DNA of 64,000 nucleotides from Sphingobacterium lumbrici (GCF_006476045.1 NZ_SRZY01000028.1:1-64000); one strand, 5' to 3'. Positions 52,734-62,370 are shown, numbered from the stretch's first letter. The notes: generated by a model not told the origin, from the sequence alone. Numbers and translations: made by a program.

Positions 52734-55223
52734 ATGCGAAATAGACTTTTATTTATTTTATTAATTGTTATTCCGACAATTTCATTTGCACAAAAGAGAC
52801 AACTTAAAGCGGTAGTTATAAATGCTGAAACTAACGAACCTATTGTAGGTGCCAGTGTAGCTCTCTTGAGTCAATCCTCAAAAGCTTATATTCGAGGTCA
52901 ACAGACTCGCGTCGGTGGTAAATTGAACTTTGATGATATAGGTTCTGGTATATATGCGTTACACATTACGTATGTTGGATTAAAAGACTATATGTATGAA
53001 AATATAGTAATCACAAATGCTTCAGCCTCCATTGATCTGGGAACATTGAATATGCTGGCTGAAGGAGAAAGGCTGGAAGAGGTGATCGTGCAGGGCAGGA
53101 TACCAGAATTGCGGTTGGATATCGATAAAAAAGTATTTGATGCTACACAGAGTATGGTCAGTACCGGAGGCTCAGCGTCGGATTTACTGGCAAATGTACC
53201 CACATTACAAGTTGATATGGACGGCTCTGTCTCGTTAAGAGGATCGGGTTCAGTACGTATCTTAATCGATGGTAAAGAGTCTGCGATGGCGGGAAGTGAT
53301 GTAGGCAAACTTTTGCAATCTCTGCCAGCTGATGCGGTTTCGAAAGTAGAGATTATTACAAATCCTTCGGCCAAGTACGATGCCGAGGGACAAGCGGGGA
53401 TTATAAATATTGTCCTCAAAAAGAATATACGTGCCGGATTAAATGGTGCTGTTAACGCCTCTGTCGGTAATTATGAGAATTACAGTGCCGGCGTTATATT
53501 AAATTATAGAGATGATAAATTTAATTATTTTGGTAGCTATAATTTTAGACACGGTAAAAATGTGGGGGAAGGATTTGTTCGCAATGTGCAGTTAATCGAT
53601 GGTACGCAATTGGGTACGAGTGAAGTGACAAATACCGAGATGGAGAGTTTTAGAAAAAGCATAAATAACTCCTTCCGCCTAGGAGCGGATTATTATCCTA
53701 CTGAAAAAGCGACACTAAGTTTGGGCGCGAATATAAGTGTTCGTGATAATAGTAGGGGAGAAGATATGCAATATAGGTATATTAACCAACCTGATTGGGG
53801 AACGCGTAGTGACCGGACATCGCGGCAATACGAACAAGATTTTGGTTACGATATTACTTTTGATTTCAAACAGCGTCTGAAGCGCGAAGGAGAGGAGATC
53901 ACAGCTAATGTGACTTCCGGAAATGACGAAGAAGAGGGTACGAATAGCTTTTTTCAAACCTTTGATAATGGGCGTACACCGAGAGAGCGGAAAAATATTG
54001 CCGGAGAAACAGGTCAAAATTGGAATTTTCGGTTGGATTATCTGTTGCCGTTAGGAGAAAATCATAAGTTTGAAGCAGGGTATCGGACGATTTTGCGTAA
54101 TTCTAGCGAAAGCCAATATTCTGATACATTAATATCTGACAATGTTTTTGGTCCTGATTATAACGTTAGCAATGATTTTGAAATGAAGAGTGGGGTTCAT
54201 TCTCTATACGCAAATTACCAACGCATGTTGACAAATCGCATAGGCATGCAAGTCGGGTTACGTGCCGAAGATGCGTATTTAAATACAACTATCGTTAGTA
54301 TGAATGAGGATCTTTCTGAAAGTGATCGTATTGGAAGGGGTAAGCTGGATTATTTTAGGTTATATCCTAGTGCCTTTCTTACGTATGATGTAAACGGTGA
54401 CGGGGATAAGGTACAGGTAAGTTATACAAGACGTGTACAGCGTCCGAGAGGGTGGCAAGTTAATCCCTTTGTAAATTTATCTGATGAAATGAATTACAGA
54501 CAAGGGAATCCTAATCTGATGCCTGAAGATATTCATTCGTTCGAGTTAAGCTTTGCAAAGGTTTATGAGAAATGGAATTTTATTAGTTCTGCATATTTTC
54601 GCCGCATAAATGATATGACGCAACCTTTTCAGTTTGGGGAAGATGATCTTGTCGCTAAAGAATACCTGGCAACGAACAGAAATGCAACATTTAGTCGATG
54701 GGAAAATGTGGGCAGCCGTAATAGTAGTGGTGTAGAGTTAATTGCAAAAGTAAATTTATTAAAATGGTGGGATGCTACCGGAAATGTGAATATGTTTTAC
54801 AGTAAGGTAACTCCTTATAGCGCTTTTAGTGTTTCATCCGTTGACGCACTTGGTTTGAATGGCAATTTGATGACAAATGTGAAGTTTGCGTCTGCAACAT
54901 CTATGCAGATAAAAGGTGATTATCGTGCGCCAATGAATACATTGCAAGGGAAAATGAAATCGATGTCGAGTTTAGATCTGGCATTAAGTCAGGATGTGCT
55001 TAAAGGAAAAGGTACTGTTATGTTTAACGTAAGGGATGTTTTCGATACAAGAAGATTTGGAAGCGAAAGTTATTTGCCAACAAGAACTATAGATCAGATC
55101 ATGCGTTGGTCAAAACGGACTTTTAATCTCTCATTTTCGTATCGATTTGGCATTCAGGATTTAAATAGAAATAAGAAAAATGATTATGAGATGCCGGGAG
55201 ATGATATGGGAGGAGAATATTAA
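52734..55223 (+). CDS. Outer-membrane beta-barrel family protein (TonB-receptor-like)
   Basis: An 829-residue outer-membrane protein with signal peptide (MRNRLLFILLIVIPTISFAQ), a carboxypeptidase-like Ig domain (VVINAETNEPIVGASVALL), a plug region (GSASDLLANVPTLQVDMDGS, then SVRILIDGKES and NPSAKYDAEGQAGIINIVLK), and the OMP_b-brl_3 type barrel from about residue 380. It differs from SusC in sequence and has no SusD partner. Ligand unknown. It is monocistronic and ends at a strong terminator. Confidence 0.9.
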   Translation: MRNRLLFILLIVIPTISFAQKRQLKAVVINAETNEPIVGASVALLSQSSKAYIRGQQTRVGGKLNFDDIGSGIYALHITYVGLKDYMYENIVITNASASIDLGTLNMLAEGERLEEVIVQGRIPELRLDIDKKVFDATQSMVSTGGSASDLLANVPTLQVDMDGSVSLRGSGSVRILIDGKESAMAGSDVGKLLQSLPADAVSKVEIITNPSAKYDAEGQAGIINIVLKKNIRAGLNGAVNASVGNYENYSAGVILNYRDDKFNYFGSYNFRHGKNVGEGFVRNVQLIDGTQLGTSEVTNTEMESFRKSINNSFRLGADYYPTEKATLSLGANISVRDNSRGEDMQYRYINQPDWGTRSDRTSRQYEQDFGYDITFDFKQRLKREGEEITANVTSGNDEEEGTNSFFQTFDNGRTPRERKNIAGETGQNWNFRLDYLLPLGENHKFEAGYRTILRNSSESQYSDTLISDNVFGPDYNVSNDFEMKSGVHSLYANYQRMLTNRIGMQVGLRAEDAYLNTTIVSMNEDLSESDRIGRGKLDYFRLYPSAFLTYDVNGDGDKVQVSYTRRVQRPRGWQVNPFVNLSDEMNYRQGNPNLMPEDIHSFELSFAKVYEKWNFISSAYFRRINDMTQPFQFGEDDLVAKEYLATNRNATFSRWENVGSRNSSGVELIAKVNLLKWWDATGNVNMFYSKVTPYSAFSVSSVDALGLNGNLMTNVKFASATSMQIKGDYRAPMNTLQGKMKSMSSLDLALSQDVLKGKGTVMFNVRDVFDTRRFGSESYLPTRTIDQIMRWSKRTFNLSFSYRFGIQDLNRNKKNDYEMPGDDMGGEY

Positions 55224-55247
55224 CTTTAGTTTGTTAATGTAATATTA

Positions 55248-55282
55248 ATCCAAATTTCATTTGAAATTTGGATTTTCTTTTT
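55248..55282 (+). terminator. Rho-independent terminator of the barrel gene
   Basis: Stem ATCCAAATTTCA and TGAAATTTGGAT followed by TTTCTTTTT, about 25 bases after the stop. Confidence 0.85.
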
Positions 55283-55415
55283 GCTATCTTTATTTTATAT
55301 CTAAAAACATGATAAAACAACTCACGAAAGATCCATTGCCATTAAACTTAACAAAGCGATCTCATGGATGTCGCTAAATAAGAAAAAAAACAGATCAATA
55401 ACACAAATTATACGA

Positions 55416-56228
55416 ATGAAAAAAACTTCTATTTTAACCTGTGTATTAGTGGGGGCTCTTTCGATTGGAGCCTGTAAAGCACAAAAAAAAGCGGATGCCG
55501 TGGAAAATAAAATAAGCTACGAATTACTGGATCTTCCAAACGTAAATATTAAAGATTTTAAAAAAAATGCAGACGGTGCGTATGTGATATTCGATGGATC
55601 TTCGCTAGAGGGGTGGAGGGGATACGGCAAAGACCATATTCCCAATAAATGGAGCTTGGATAATGGTACATTAAAATTTTCAAAAGCACCTAGTATCAGT
55701 TCTCCTGAGGGAGGTGATTTGATTTTTGCACATGATTTCAAAGATTTCGAATTGGAATTTGAGTGGAAAATATCTGAAGGCGGTAATTCAGGTGTATTCT
55801 TTTTGGCAAAAGAAATAAAAGGCCAACCGATTTATATTTCGAGTCCTGAATTTCAGTTGCTGGATAATGAAAGACATCCTGACGCAAAGTTAGGTGTGGA
55901 TAACAATCGAAAATCAGCATCGCTTTATGATATGATCCCTGCAAAACCGCAAAATGCAAATCCTGCCGGCGAATGGAATAGTTCGAAAATAGTTGTGAAG
56001 AAAGGTAAGGTTTCTCACTACCAAAATGGTGTAAATGTGGTAGAATACGAGCTTTGGACACCAGCTTGGACAGCATTGTTGCAAGCAAGTAAATTTAGTA
56101 AAGAAAAATGGCCATTAGCCTTTGAATTGTTAAATAACGTGGGTGGCAAATCGAAGTCTGGTGTAATTGGGTTTCAAGATCACGGAGATGATGTGTGGTT
56201 AAGAAATATCACCGTAAAGGTTTTCTGA
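55416..56228 (+). CDS. DUF1080 (3-keto-glycoside hydrolase-like) lipoprotein
   Basis: A 270-residue lipoprotein when started at 55416 (MKKTSILTCVLVGALSIGAC, lipobox SIGAC); the frame extends 16 codons upstream without sense. One DUF1080 domain from about residue 55: YVIFDGSSLEGWRGYGKD, then FELEFEWKISEGGNSGVFFL, SPEFQLLDNE and GVIGFQDHGDDVWLRNITVK. Trp is present in LEGW, the position that is TGA in the 17953 gene. Members of PF06439 cleave 3-keto-glycosides; an activity here is inferred. Confidence 0.9.
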   Translation: MKKTSILTCVLVGALSIGACKAQKKADAVENKISYELLDLPNVNIKDFKKNADGAYVIFDGSSLEGWRGYGKDHIPNKWSLDNGTLKFSKAPSISSPEGGDLIFAHDFKDFELEFEWKISEGGNSGVFFLAKEIKGQPIYISSPEFQLLDNERHPDAKLGVDNNRKSASLYDMIPAKPQNANPAGEWNSSKIVVKKGKVSHYQNGVNVVEYELWTPAWTALLQASKFSKEKWPLAFELLNNVGGKSKSGVIGFQDHGDDVWLRNITVKVF

Positions 56229-56249
56229 TTTTATCTTCCTCATTCATGG

Positions 56250-56290
56250 AAAGAATTGCAGACTTTTTAAAAAATTGTCTGCAATTCTTT
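56250..56290. terminator. Hairpin across the yjjG stop codon
   Basis: AAAGAATTGCAGAC at 56250-56263 is the exact reverse complement of 56277-56290 (14 bp, 13-base loop that contains the stop codon of the minus-strand gene). It lies between two convergent genes; there is no good T-run on either side, so the role as a terminator is moderate. Confidence 0.5.
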
Positions 56291-56974
56291 AAGACTATGT
56301 ACCATCAATGGGATGTCATCCGGTTTGTTAGCACGGACAGGGTTAAAGAAAATGGCATCCATTCCGTAATTAAGTGCTCCCCTTACATCGGCATCAAGAC
56401 TGTCTCCAATCATAATAGCATCTTCTTTTCGTGTTTGGCCATTGCTGATGGCATATTCGAAAATGCGCGGATCTGGCTTATTGATTCCGAAGATTTCCGA
56501 AATAACTATAGTTTTAAAATAGGAGCTTAGTTTGCTGTGCACCAGCTTTTTCTCGCAGGCTTCTTTAAATCCATTGGATATAAGGTGTAAGTTGTATTTG
56601 CTTTGCAAATACGTTAAGGTTTCGTGTGCGTGGGGAAATAGGTTGGTTTTCGTCGGACATATTTCCAGGTATTCATTTTCAAAATCCTTAGGGAACAACT
56701 CGGGTGCTACTCCCAATTGGGAAAAAGTATCTGCGAAACGTGATTTGCGTAAAGTAGATTTATCAATTTTACCATGGTGATACAATGCCCATAGCCTGTG
56801 GTTATTCTCCGTATATATTTCAATAAAAAAATCCGGATTTTGCTGATTGAACAGATTTGGGAATTGGTATTTAAAATATAAATCGTGCAACGTTTCCTTC
56901 GCATTCTTGTCAAAATCCCAAATGGTATGATCTAAATCAAAGAAGATATCTTTTTTTGCTTTAAACATATACAA
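56267..56974 (-). CDS. yjjG: YjjG-family HAD hydrolase (pyrimidine nucleotidase-like)
   Basis: A 235-residue HAD phosphatase with motif I FFDLDHTIWDF, motif II LISNGFK, the Lys in FGINKPDPRIFEY and motif III MIGDSLDADVRGA. The helical cap after motif I is of the YjjG type. This family removes phosphate from non-canonical pyrimidine nucleotides (house-cleaning). The start at 56974 or at the ATG two codons on (56968) are both possible. Confidence 0.88.
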   Translation of the reverse strand: MYMFKAKKDIFFDLDHTIWDFDKNAKETLHDLYFKYQFPNLFNQQNPDFFIEIYTENNHRLWALYHHGKIDKSTLRKSRFADTFSQLGVAPELFPKDFENEYLEICPTKTNLFPHAHETLTYLQSKYNLHLISNGFKEACEKKLVHSKLSSYFKTIVISEIFGINKPDPRIFEYAISNGQTRKEDAIMIGDSLDADVRGALNYGMDAIFFNPVRANKPDDIPLMVHSLKELQTIF

Positions 56975-57060
56975 ACTTAAGTAATTGCTTTAAATGTGAA
57001 GATGATTTTCTTATTAGTGTCATAAAATGCGAGCTATTTTAGAATGAGATGGTATTTAAG

Positions 57061-57068
57061 TATTTTTG
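57061..57068 (+). promoter_or_regulatory. -7 box of the two-component operon
   Basis: TATTTTTG fits TAnnTTTG. Transcription would start near 57075, which rules out the in-frame starts at 57066 and 57072 and favours the ATG at 57087 for the kinase. Confidence 0.45.
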
Positions 57069-57086
57069 TCTATGTTGATAATCAGG

Positions 57087-57962
57087 ATGAAAAAGGCGTT
57101 GTTTTTATTTTATTTTCTTGTTTTTTACGCGTCTGCCCAGCTAATATGGTGGGGGTATATGTTGATTAATTTTGAGCCTGAACGCAAGGGGATGATTTTT
57201 GGAGAAGGGATGATCTTTATGTTTATTTTCATCTGGGGAGCTTTGCGCTTAAAAAGGCAGTTTAAAGAGGAATATAGAACGCATCAGCAGCAGCAAAATT
57301 TTTTATTAGCGGTGACACATGAATTGAAATCACCTCTGGCATCTGTTAAATTGTATTTGCAGACGATACAGAAGCGGGATTTAGATCGAGAACAGCAACG
57401 GATGTTTCTTTCCAATTCGCTCAAAGATATTGAACGACTGGATTATCTGGTAGAGAATGTATTGTTGGCTACGAAATTGGAAAGCAGGAGCTTTTCTTTT
57501 CCCAAAGAAGATTTTAATATGTCCGAACTCGTGGCAGATGTGGTGGACAGGTTACAGAAGAATGCGTGTAAAACAGAGATTATCAAGCCGCATGTCGAAC
57601 AAGATGTCATCTTGTATGCCGATAAGTTTGCGATAACAAATGTGGTTACTAACCTAATCGAAAATGCCATCAAATATTCGCCACCATGTGCCCATATTGA
57701 AGTTAACTTATTTCCGACAGAAAATTCGTTGATCTTTTCTGTATCGGATCACGGAATAGGTGTCTCTGATGAAGAGAAAAAGCTTATATTTAATAAATTT
57801 TATCGTGTTGGTAATGAATCGACACGTAAAACTAAAGGTACTGGTTTAGGGTTATACATAGTGAAAACAGTATTGCAAAAACATAATGCGTCCATTAAGG
57901 TCAAAGATAATCATCCTTCAGGAAGCATTTTTGAAGTAACATTTTACAATTATGCAAAGTAA
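57087..57962 (+). CDS. Membrane sensor histidine kinase
   Basis: A 291-residue kinase with two helices (about 3-22 and 38-55), almost no periplasmic domain between them, a HisKA helix with the phosphorylated His in LAVTHELKSPLASVKLYL, and a HATPase domain with N box NLIENAIKYS, G1 DHGIGVS and G2 GTGLGLYIV. The short sensor part suggests sensing in or at the membrane. It overlaps the response-regulator gene by 11 bases. Confidence 0.95.
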   Translation: MKKALFLFYFLVFYASAQLIWWGYMLINFEPERKGMIFGEGMIFMFIFIWGALRLKRQFKEEYRTHQQQQNFLLAVTHELKSPLASVKLYLQTIQKRDLDREQQRMFLSNSLKDIERLDYLVENVLLATKLESRSFSFPKEDFNMSELVADVVDRLQKNACKTEIIKPHVEQDVILYADKFAITNVVTNLIENAIKYSPPCAHIEVNLFPTENSLIFSVSDHGIGVSDEEKKLIFNKFYRVGNESTRKTKGTGLGLYIVKTVLQKHNASIKVKDNHPSGSIFEVTFYNYAK

Positions 57963-58674
57963 GCAAAGAATATTATTAGTCGAAGATGAAGAGCACTTGC
58001 TGGAGGCTATCAAGTTAAATCTCGAATTGGAAGGTTATCGTGTTACGACTGCTACCGATGGAAAGAAGGCACTTAAGGTCTTTAAGGAAGAACGTTTCAA
58101 CCTCGTTATTCTAGATGTGATGATTCCTGAAATTGATGGATTTCAAGTTGCGGAAACTATTCGTCTTCAGAATACGGAAGTTCCTATTATGTTTTTAACG
58201 GCGAAGAACAGTAGTGAGGATCGTATTACCGGTTTGAAAAAAGGGGCTGATGATTATCTTGTAAAACCGTTTAATCTGGAAGAACTCATCTTACGTGTAG
58301 GGAACTTGGTGCGCAGAGGTATGAAAGGTGATGATCTCAAAGAATTGAATTCCTATGCAATTGGAGATAAAACGATCTATTTTAACTCGTATGAATTGCA
58401 TCAGGCAGATGGTGGTATTACTTCGTTGACGAAGAAAGAGACCATGTTGCTGAAGTTGTTAATTGAGCGACGTAATGAAGCGGTATCCCGGGAACAAATT
58501 TTAGAAACTGTATGGAACTATGATGTGTATCCGTCGACACGTACGATAGATAACTTTATTCTTACTTTTCGTAAATATTTTGAGCCCGATCAAAAGCATC
58601 CCATATATTTTCATTCTATTCGCGGTGTAGGTTATAAATTTACGGATAATCCAGAAGGACAGTCTCAGCAATAA
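57952..58674 (+). CDS. OmpR/PhoB-family response regulator
   Basis: A 240-residue regulator with receiver domain (acidic pair VEDEEHL, phospho-Asp in VILDVMIPEIDG, Thr/Lys in FLTAKN and DYLVKPFN) and a C-terminal winged helix (REQILETVWNYDVYPSTRTI). It is the partner of the kinase encoded upstream. Targets are unknown; the next genes in the operon are a TPR membrane protein and hemE. Confidence 0.95.
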   Translation: MQSKQRILLVEDEEHLLEAIKLNLELEGYRVTTATDGKKALKVFKEERFNLVILDVMIPEIDGFQVAETIRLQNTEVPIMFLTAKNSSEDRITGLKKGADDYLVKPFNLEELILRVGNLVRRGMKGDDLKELNSYAIGDKTIYFNSYELHQADGGITSLTKKETMLLKLLIERRNEAVSREQILETVWNYDVYPSTRTIDNFILTFRKYFEPDQKHPIYFHSIRGVGYKFTDNPEGQSQQ

Positions 58675-58675
58675 G

Positions 58676-59191
58676 ATGAATACAAGGTTTCGTTTTATAC
58701 TGATTGCGATAGCCGTAATCTTACTGGCGTATGTTGTGGTGTCCGGGCATTATTACCTTTGTATATATCTATGCGGTTTTATTGGCTTTGTCATCTGGAC
58801 ACAATATCGAGACGGTACTGTTTTCTTGGCTACGCAAGCTTTCCACAGACAAGATTATGAAAAGACCAAGCGACTGTTGGAGGAAATAAAAAATCCGGAT
58901 CATTTACGTAAAGGCCGCCGAAATTTTTACGAATTTATGTTGGGTAATATTGCGATGCACGAGGGGCGTATTGATGATGCAGAATATCATTTTCAACTCG
59001 CATCCCGATTGCCCTGGCGTAAGGATAACGAGAAAGGAATGGTATTAATCAACCTGGCTAATATCAATTTACATAAAAAAGAATATGAACGGGTGAATAC
59101 ATATTTGGACTTAACGGATAAATTGACATTGACCACCCGTCAGAAAGGTATAGTGGATAAAATTAGAAACGAAATAAATAAACATAGTTAG
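58676..59191 (+). CDS. Membrane-anchored TPR-like protein
   Basis: A 171-residue protein with two N-terminal helices (about 6-22 and 27-42) and a TPR-like helical domain (DYEKTKRLLEEIKN, FMLGNIAMHEGRIDDAEYHF, NLANINLHKKEYERVNTYL). It follows the regulator after one base and shares its stop TAG with the GTG start of hemE, so it is tightly coupled to both. Function unknown; it may assist heme synthesis or the sensor system. Confidence 0.7.
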   Translation: MNTRFRFILIAIAVILLAYVVVSGHYYLCIYLCGFIGFVIWTQYRDGTVFLATQAFHRQDYEKTKRLLEEIKNPDHLRKGRRNFYEFMLGNIAMHEGRIDDAEYHFQLASRLPWRKDNEKGMVLINLANINLHKKEYERVNTYLDLTDKLTLTTRQKGIVDKIRNEINKHS

Positions 59192-60225
59192 TGAGTACAA
59201 CTTTACAAAACGATTTGTTAATTAGGGCTGCTTTATCGCAGCAAACAGAGCGACCTCCTGTATGGATGATGCGTCAGGCGGGAAGATTCATGCCGGAATA
59301 TTGGGAAATTAAGAACAAGTATTCGTTCTTAGAAATGTGTAAGACACCCGAAATTGCGGCAGATGTAACGATGTTGCCTGTTGATCTTTTGGGTATTGAT
59401 GCTGCCATTCTTTTTTCAGACATCTTAGTAACCGCTGAAGCAATGGGTGGAGACCTATCTTTCGAACAAGGTATAGGCCCGCGTTTTTCTAATCCTGTTC
59501 GATCTGCTGCAGACGTTGAAAGATTGTCTACGGATTGTTTGGATAAGTTACAATATGTTGCAGATGCCATCAAAGTGATTCAGCAACGTCTCAATGGGAC
59601 TATTCCGCTGATCGGTTTTGCAGGTGCACCGTTTACGATCTTGAGCTATCTGGTAGAAGGTGGTTCGTCCAAAGATTTTAAGCTGACGAAACTGTTACTA
59701 AACAATGAACCTCAGTTAGCACATAAAATTCTGCAAAAAATTGCTGATGTGACTGTCGACTATCTGAATATGCAAATAACGGCCGGTGTAAACGCCGTTC
59801 AATTATTTGACAGTTGGGCGCTTGCTCTTTCATGGAATGATTATCAGGAATTTTCACATCAGTATAACAAATACATCCTTTCTAAAATTAACAGAACCGT
59901 TCCTGTCATATCATTTTGTAAAGGTTCTTCTGTCTTTGCACCTATCATGGCGGAAGCTAATCCGGATGTGATTTCGGTAGATTGGAATGCCGACTTGAAA
60001 AACATCAAAAAGGCACTCCCTGAAGGAATAGCTGTACAGGGTAATTTGGATCCGTTTGTATTGTATGCAGAAAAAAAGGTGATTAAGGATAAAATATTGC
60101 AACTTTTTGAACGCATGCGTGGCGAAAATGGGTTTATATTCAATTTGGGGCATGGTATCATGCCGGATATTCCATTTGATAACGTAAAATATGCGATAGA
60201 GGTGGTTAAAGAGTTCAGATACTAA
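59191..60225 (+). CDS. hemE: Uroporphyrinogen decarboxylase
   Basis: Makes coproporphyrinogen III in heme synthesis; 344 residues. The N-terminal substrate site is RPPVWMMRQAGRFMPEY, the catalytic Asp region is AAILFSDILVTAEAMG, and GFAGAPFTILSYLVEGG matches the family. The start is GTG at 59191, overlapping the stop of the TPR gene by one base; no ATG is available nearby. It is the fourth gene of the two-component operon. Confidence 0.97.
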   Translation: MSTTLQNDLLIRAALSQQTERPPVWMMRQAGRFMPEYWEIKNKYSFLEMCKTPEIAADVTMLPVDLLGIDAAILFSDILVTAEAMGGDLSFEQGIGPRFSNPVRSAADVERLSTDCLDKLQYVADAIKVIQQRLNGTIPLIGFAGAPFTILSYLVEGGSSKDFKLTKLLLNNEPQLAHKILQKIADVTVDYLNMQITAGVNAVQLFDSWALALSWNDYQEFSHQYNKYILSKINRTVPVISFCKGSSVFAPIMAEANPDVISVDWNADLKNIKKALPEGIAVQGNLDPFVLYAEKKVIKDKILQLFERMRGENGFIFNLGHGIMPDIPFDNVKYAIEVVKEFRY

Positions 60226-60250
60226 CATATAATATAACAAGGAAGGATTT

Positions 60251-60284
60251 AAGGAACAAGGATGAATTTTCTTGTTCCTTTTTA
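60251..60284 (+). terminator. Terminator behind hemE
   Basis: Stem AAGGAACAAG and CTTGTTCCTT followed by TTTAGTTTTT, ending the two-component/hemE operon before hemJ. Confidence 0.85.
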
Positions 60285-60307
60285 GTTTTTAATTTTTACT
60301 TTTAGCA

Positions 60308-60859
60308 ATGCTTTATCTCTATGCCAAGGCCATACATATTATTTTCGTCATCTGTTGGATGGCAGGATTGTTTTATATGCCCAGGCTATTCGTCTATCAT
60401 ACAGAAGCAAAAGACCGACCGGGTAGTGAATATCAGGTCCTGCATAAGCAATTTAGCATAATGGAAAATAGACTGTGGTGGGTGATTACTACGCCGTCTA
60501 TGTATATTACAGTGGTGTCGGCTTTATTGATGCTGTACATTAATCCGGGGCTATTGTCGATGGGTTGGATGCAAATGAAATTGTTGTTTGTCGGTGGGAT
60601 GGTGTTTTATCATTTTAAAACCCAGCACATCATGTTTCAATTGCGGGACGAACGCTCGATCTGGACTTCGGCTAAGTTGAGAATGTGGAATGAAGTTTCT
60701 ACCATACTTCTCTTTGCGATTGTTTTCGTTGTCGTCTTAAAATCGGCGTTGAATTGGATTTTTGGTGTACTGGGGCTATTAGGGTTGACGATCGTATTGA
60801 TGCTGTTGGTGAAAGCCTATAAAATATATCGGAAAAACAAAGGGGAGAAAGTAGACTAA
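60308..60859 (+). CDS. hemJ: Protoporphyrinogen oxidase HemJ
   Basis: A 183-residue membrane protein with four helices. The conserved His is in AKAIHIIFVICWMAGLFYMP, followed by the Arg in PRLFVYH, and a Lys in MQMKLLFVGGMVFYH; these match HemJ, which oxidises protoporphyrinogen IX. It lies directly behind hemE but after a terminator. Proteins of this fold were formerly named CopD-like or UPF0093. Confidence 0.92.
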   Translation: MLYLYAKAIHIIFVICWMAGLFYMPRLFVYHTEAKDRPGSEYQVLHKQFSIMENRLWWVITTPSMYITVVSALLMLYINPGLLSMGWMQMKLLFVGGMVFYHFKTQHIMFQLRDERSIWTSAKLRMWNEVSTILLFAIVFVVVLKSALNWIFGVLGLLGLTIVLMLLVKAYKIYRKNKGEKVD

Positions 60860-60876
60860 ATTTTTCGCCTAATTAT

Positions 60877-62322
60877 TTAGTGTTGGGTGGTTAGTTCTCC
60901 AAAACATAAATACTTTATCTCTAAATACTCATCTAGCCCATACTTAGCCCCTTCGCGACCTATTCCAGACTGCTTAATTCCTCCAAATGGTGCACTAGCG
61001 TTGGAAATGAGACCTACATTAATTCCAATCATGCCGGCTTCAATCTGTTCTGCTACACGGTGACAGCGGTGAATATTATCACTGTAGAAATAAGCTGCTA
61101 ATCCAAAAGGGGTGTCATTTGCTAATCTGACGGCTTCCTCTTCTGTCTTGAATCTGAAAAGTGCGCATATAGGGCCGAATGTTTCTTCATCGGCTATTAA
61201 GCTATGATGTGCTACTTCAGAAAGTACTGTGGGTTCGAAGAAATTGCCCCCGATCTGTTTGCCTCCGGTTAATACTTTGGCACCCTTTTGTAGAGCGTCT
61301 TCTACGTGTTCTTTCACTTTATCCAATCCTTTTCTATTGATTAAAGGACCAACCTGCACCTCCTTGTCCAGCCCATTGCCCACCTTGAGGTTTGATACTG
61401 CAGATGCTAGTTTATTAGCGAAGGTTTCGTAAACTGTATCCTGAACATAGAATCGATTAACGGAGACACAGGTCTGTCCGGCATTTCTAAATTTACCGGC
61501 GATAGCGCCTTTTACTGCGTGGTCAATATCGGCATCATCAAATACGATAAAAGGAGCATTGCCGCCCAGCTCAAAAGAAACCCTTTTAATAGTGCTTGCT
61601 GCTTGTTCCATCAATGTCTGACCGACTTTGGTAGATCCTGTAAATGTTATTTTTCTTACCAGTGGATTCGTAGCCAATTCTTTTCCTATGTCACTACTGT
61701 TTTTTGATGTAATAATGTTGAAAACACCATCTGGTACGCCAGCATCGGCTGCTAGTTTTGCAAGTGCAATAGCGGTAAAGGGTGTCTGTGATGCCGGCTT
61801 TAGTACGATAGTGCATCCAGCCACGAGCGCCGGTGCAACTTTTCTGGTAATCATCGCTAATGGGAAGTTCCACGGTGTTATCGCTGCGACCACGCCAACC
61901 CCCTGTTTGATGGTACTCAAGCGTAATCCGTTTTTCAATGAAGGTATGGTTTCCCCATACGATCTTTTTCCTTCTTCAGCAAACCACTCGACAAAGGAGT
62001 TGCCGTAATCTACTTCGCCTAGAGATTCATTTAGTGGTTTTCCGCTTTCTAGTGTCATAATCTCTGCAAGCTCATTTTTATTTGCTCGTATCGCTTCATA
62101 TAGCTTTCTTACGATTGCCGTCCGATCGCCAATTGACGTTTTTCTCCAGCTTTTCCATGCCTGATCTGCGGCATGTATGGCTGTTCGGCAATCAGCAGCG
62201 GACAAATTTGGAAGTTGGCCAACTAATTTATTGGTCGATGGATTAATAACATCAAACTTATGTGTAGCAGTGATAAATTTCCCATTTATATATGCTTTTT
62301 CAATAAGTAATGTGTTTTTCAT
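60877..62322 (-). CDS. gabD: NAD(P)-dependent succinate-semialdehyde dehydrogenase
   Basis: A 481-residue aldehyde dehydrogenase. Catalytic Cys is in RNAGQTCVSVNRFYV, catalytic Glu in FELGGNAPFIVF, and the cofactor site in ITPWNFPLAMITRK and FTGSTKVGQTLM. The length and the GabD-like FRNAGQTC sequence favour succinate-semialdehyde dehydrogenase, but other short-chain aldehydes are possible. It is a single gene on the minus strand. Confidence 0.88.
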   Translation of the reverse strand: MKNTLLIEKAYINGKFITATHKFDVINPSTNKLVGQLPNLSAADCRTAIHAADQAWKSWRKTSIGDRTAIVRKLYEAIRANKNELAEIMTLESGKPLNESLGEVDYGNSFVEWFAEEGKRSYGETIPSLKNGLRLSTIKQGVGVVAAITPWNFPLAMITRKVAPALVAGCTIVLKPASQTPFTAIALAKLAADAGVPDGVFNIITSKNSSDIGKELATNPLVRKITFTGSTKVGQTLMEQAASTIKRVSFELGGNAPFIVFDDADIDHAVKGAIAGKFRNAGQTCVSVNRFYVQDTVYETFANKLASAVSNLKVGNGLDKEVQVGPLINRKGLDKVKEHVEDALQKGAKVLTGGKQIGGNFFEPTVLSEVAHHSLIADEETFGPICALFRFKTEEEAVRLANDTPFGLAAYFYSDNIHRCHRVAEQIEAGMIGINVGLISNASAPFGGIKQSGIGREGAKYGLDEYLEIKYLCFGELTTQH

Positions 62323-62370
62323 AACTTTTTATTTTTGAAAACAGGAAAATCAAACGAGTATTTTCATAAA

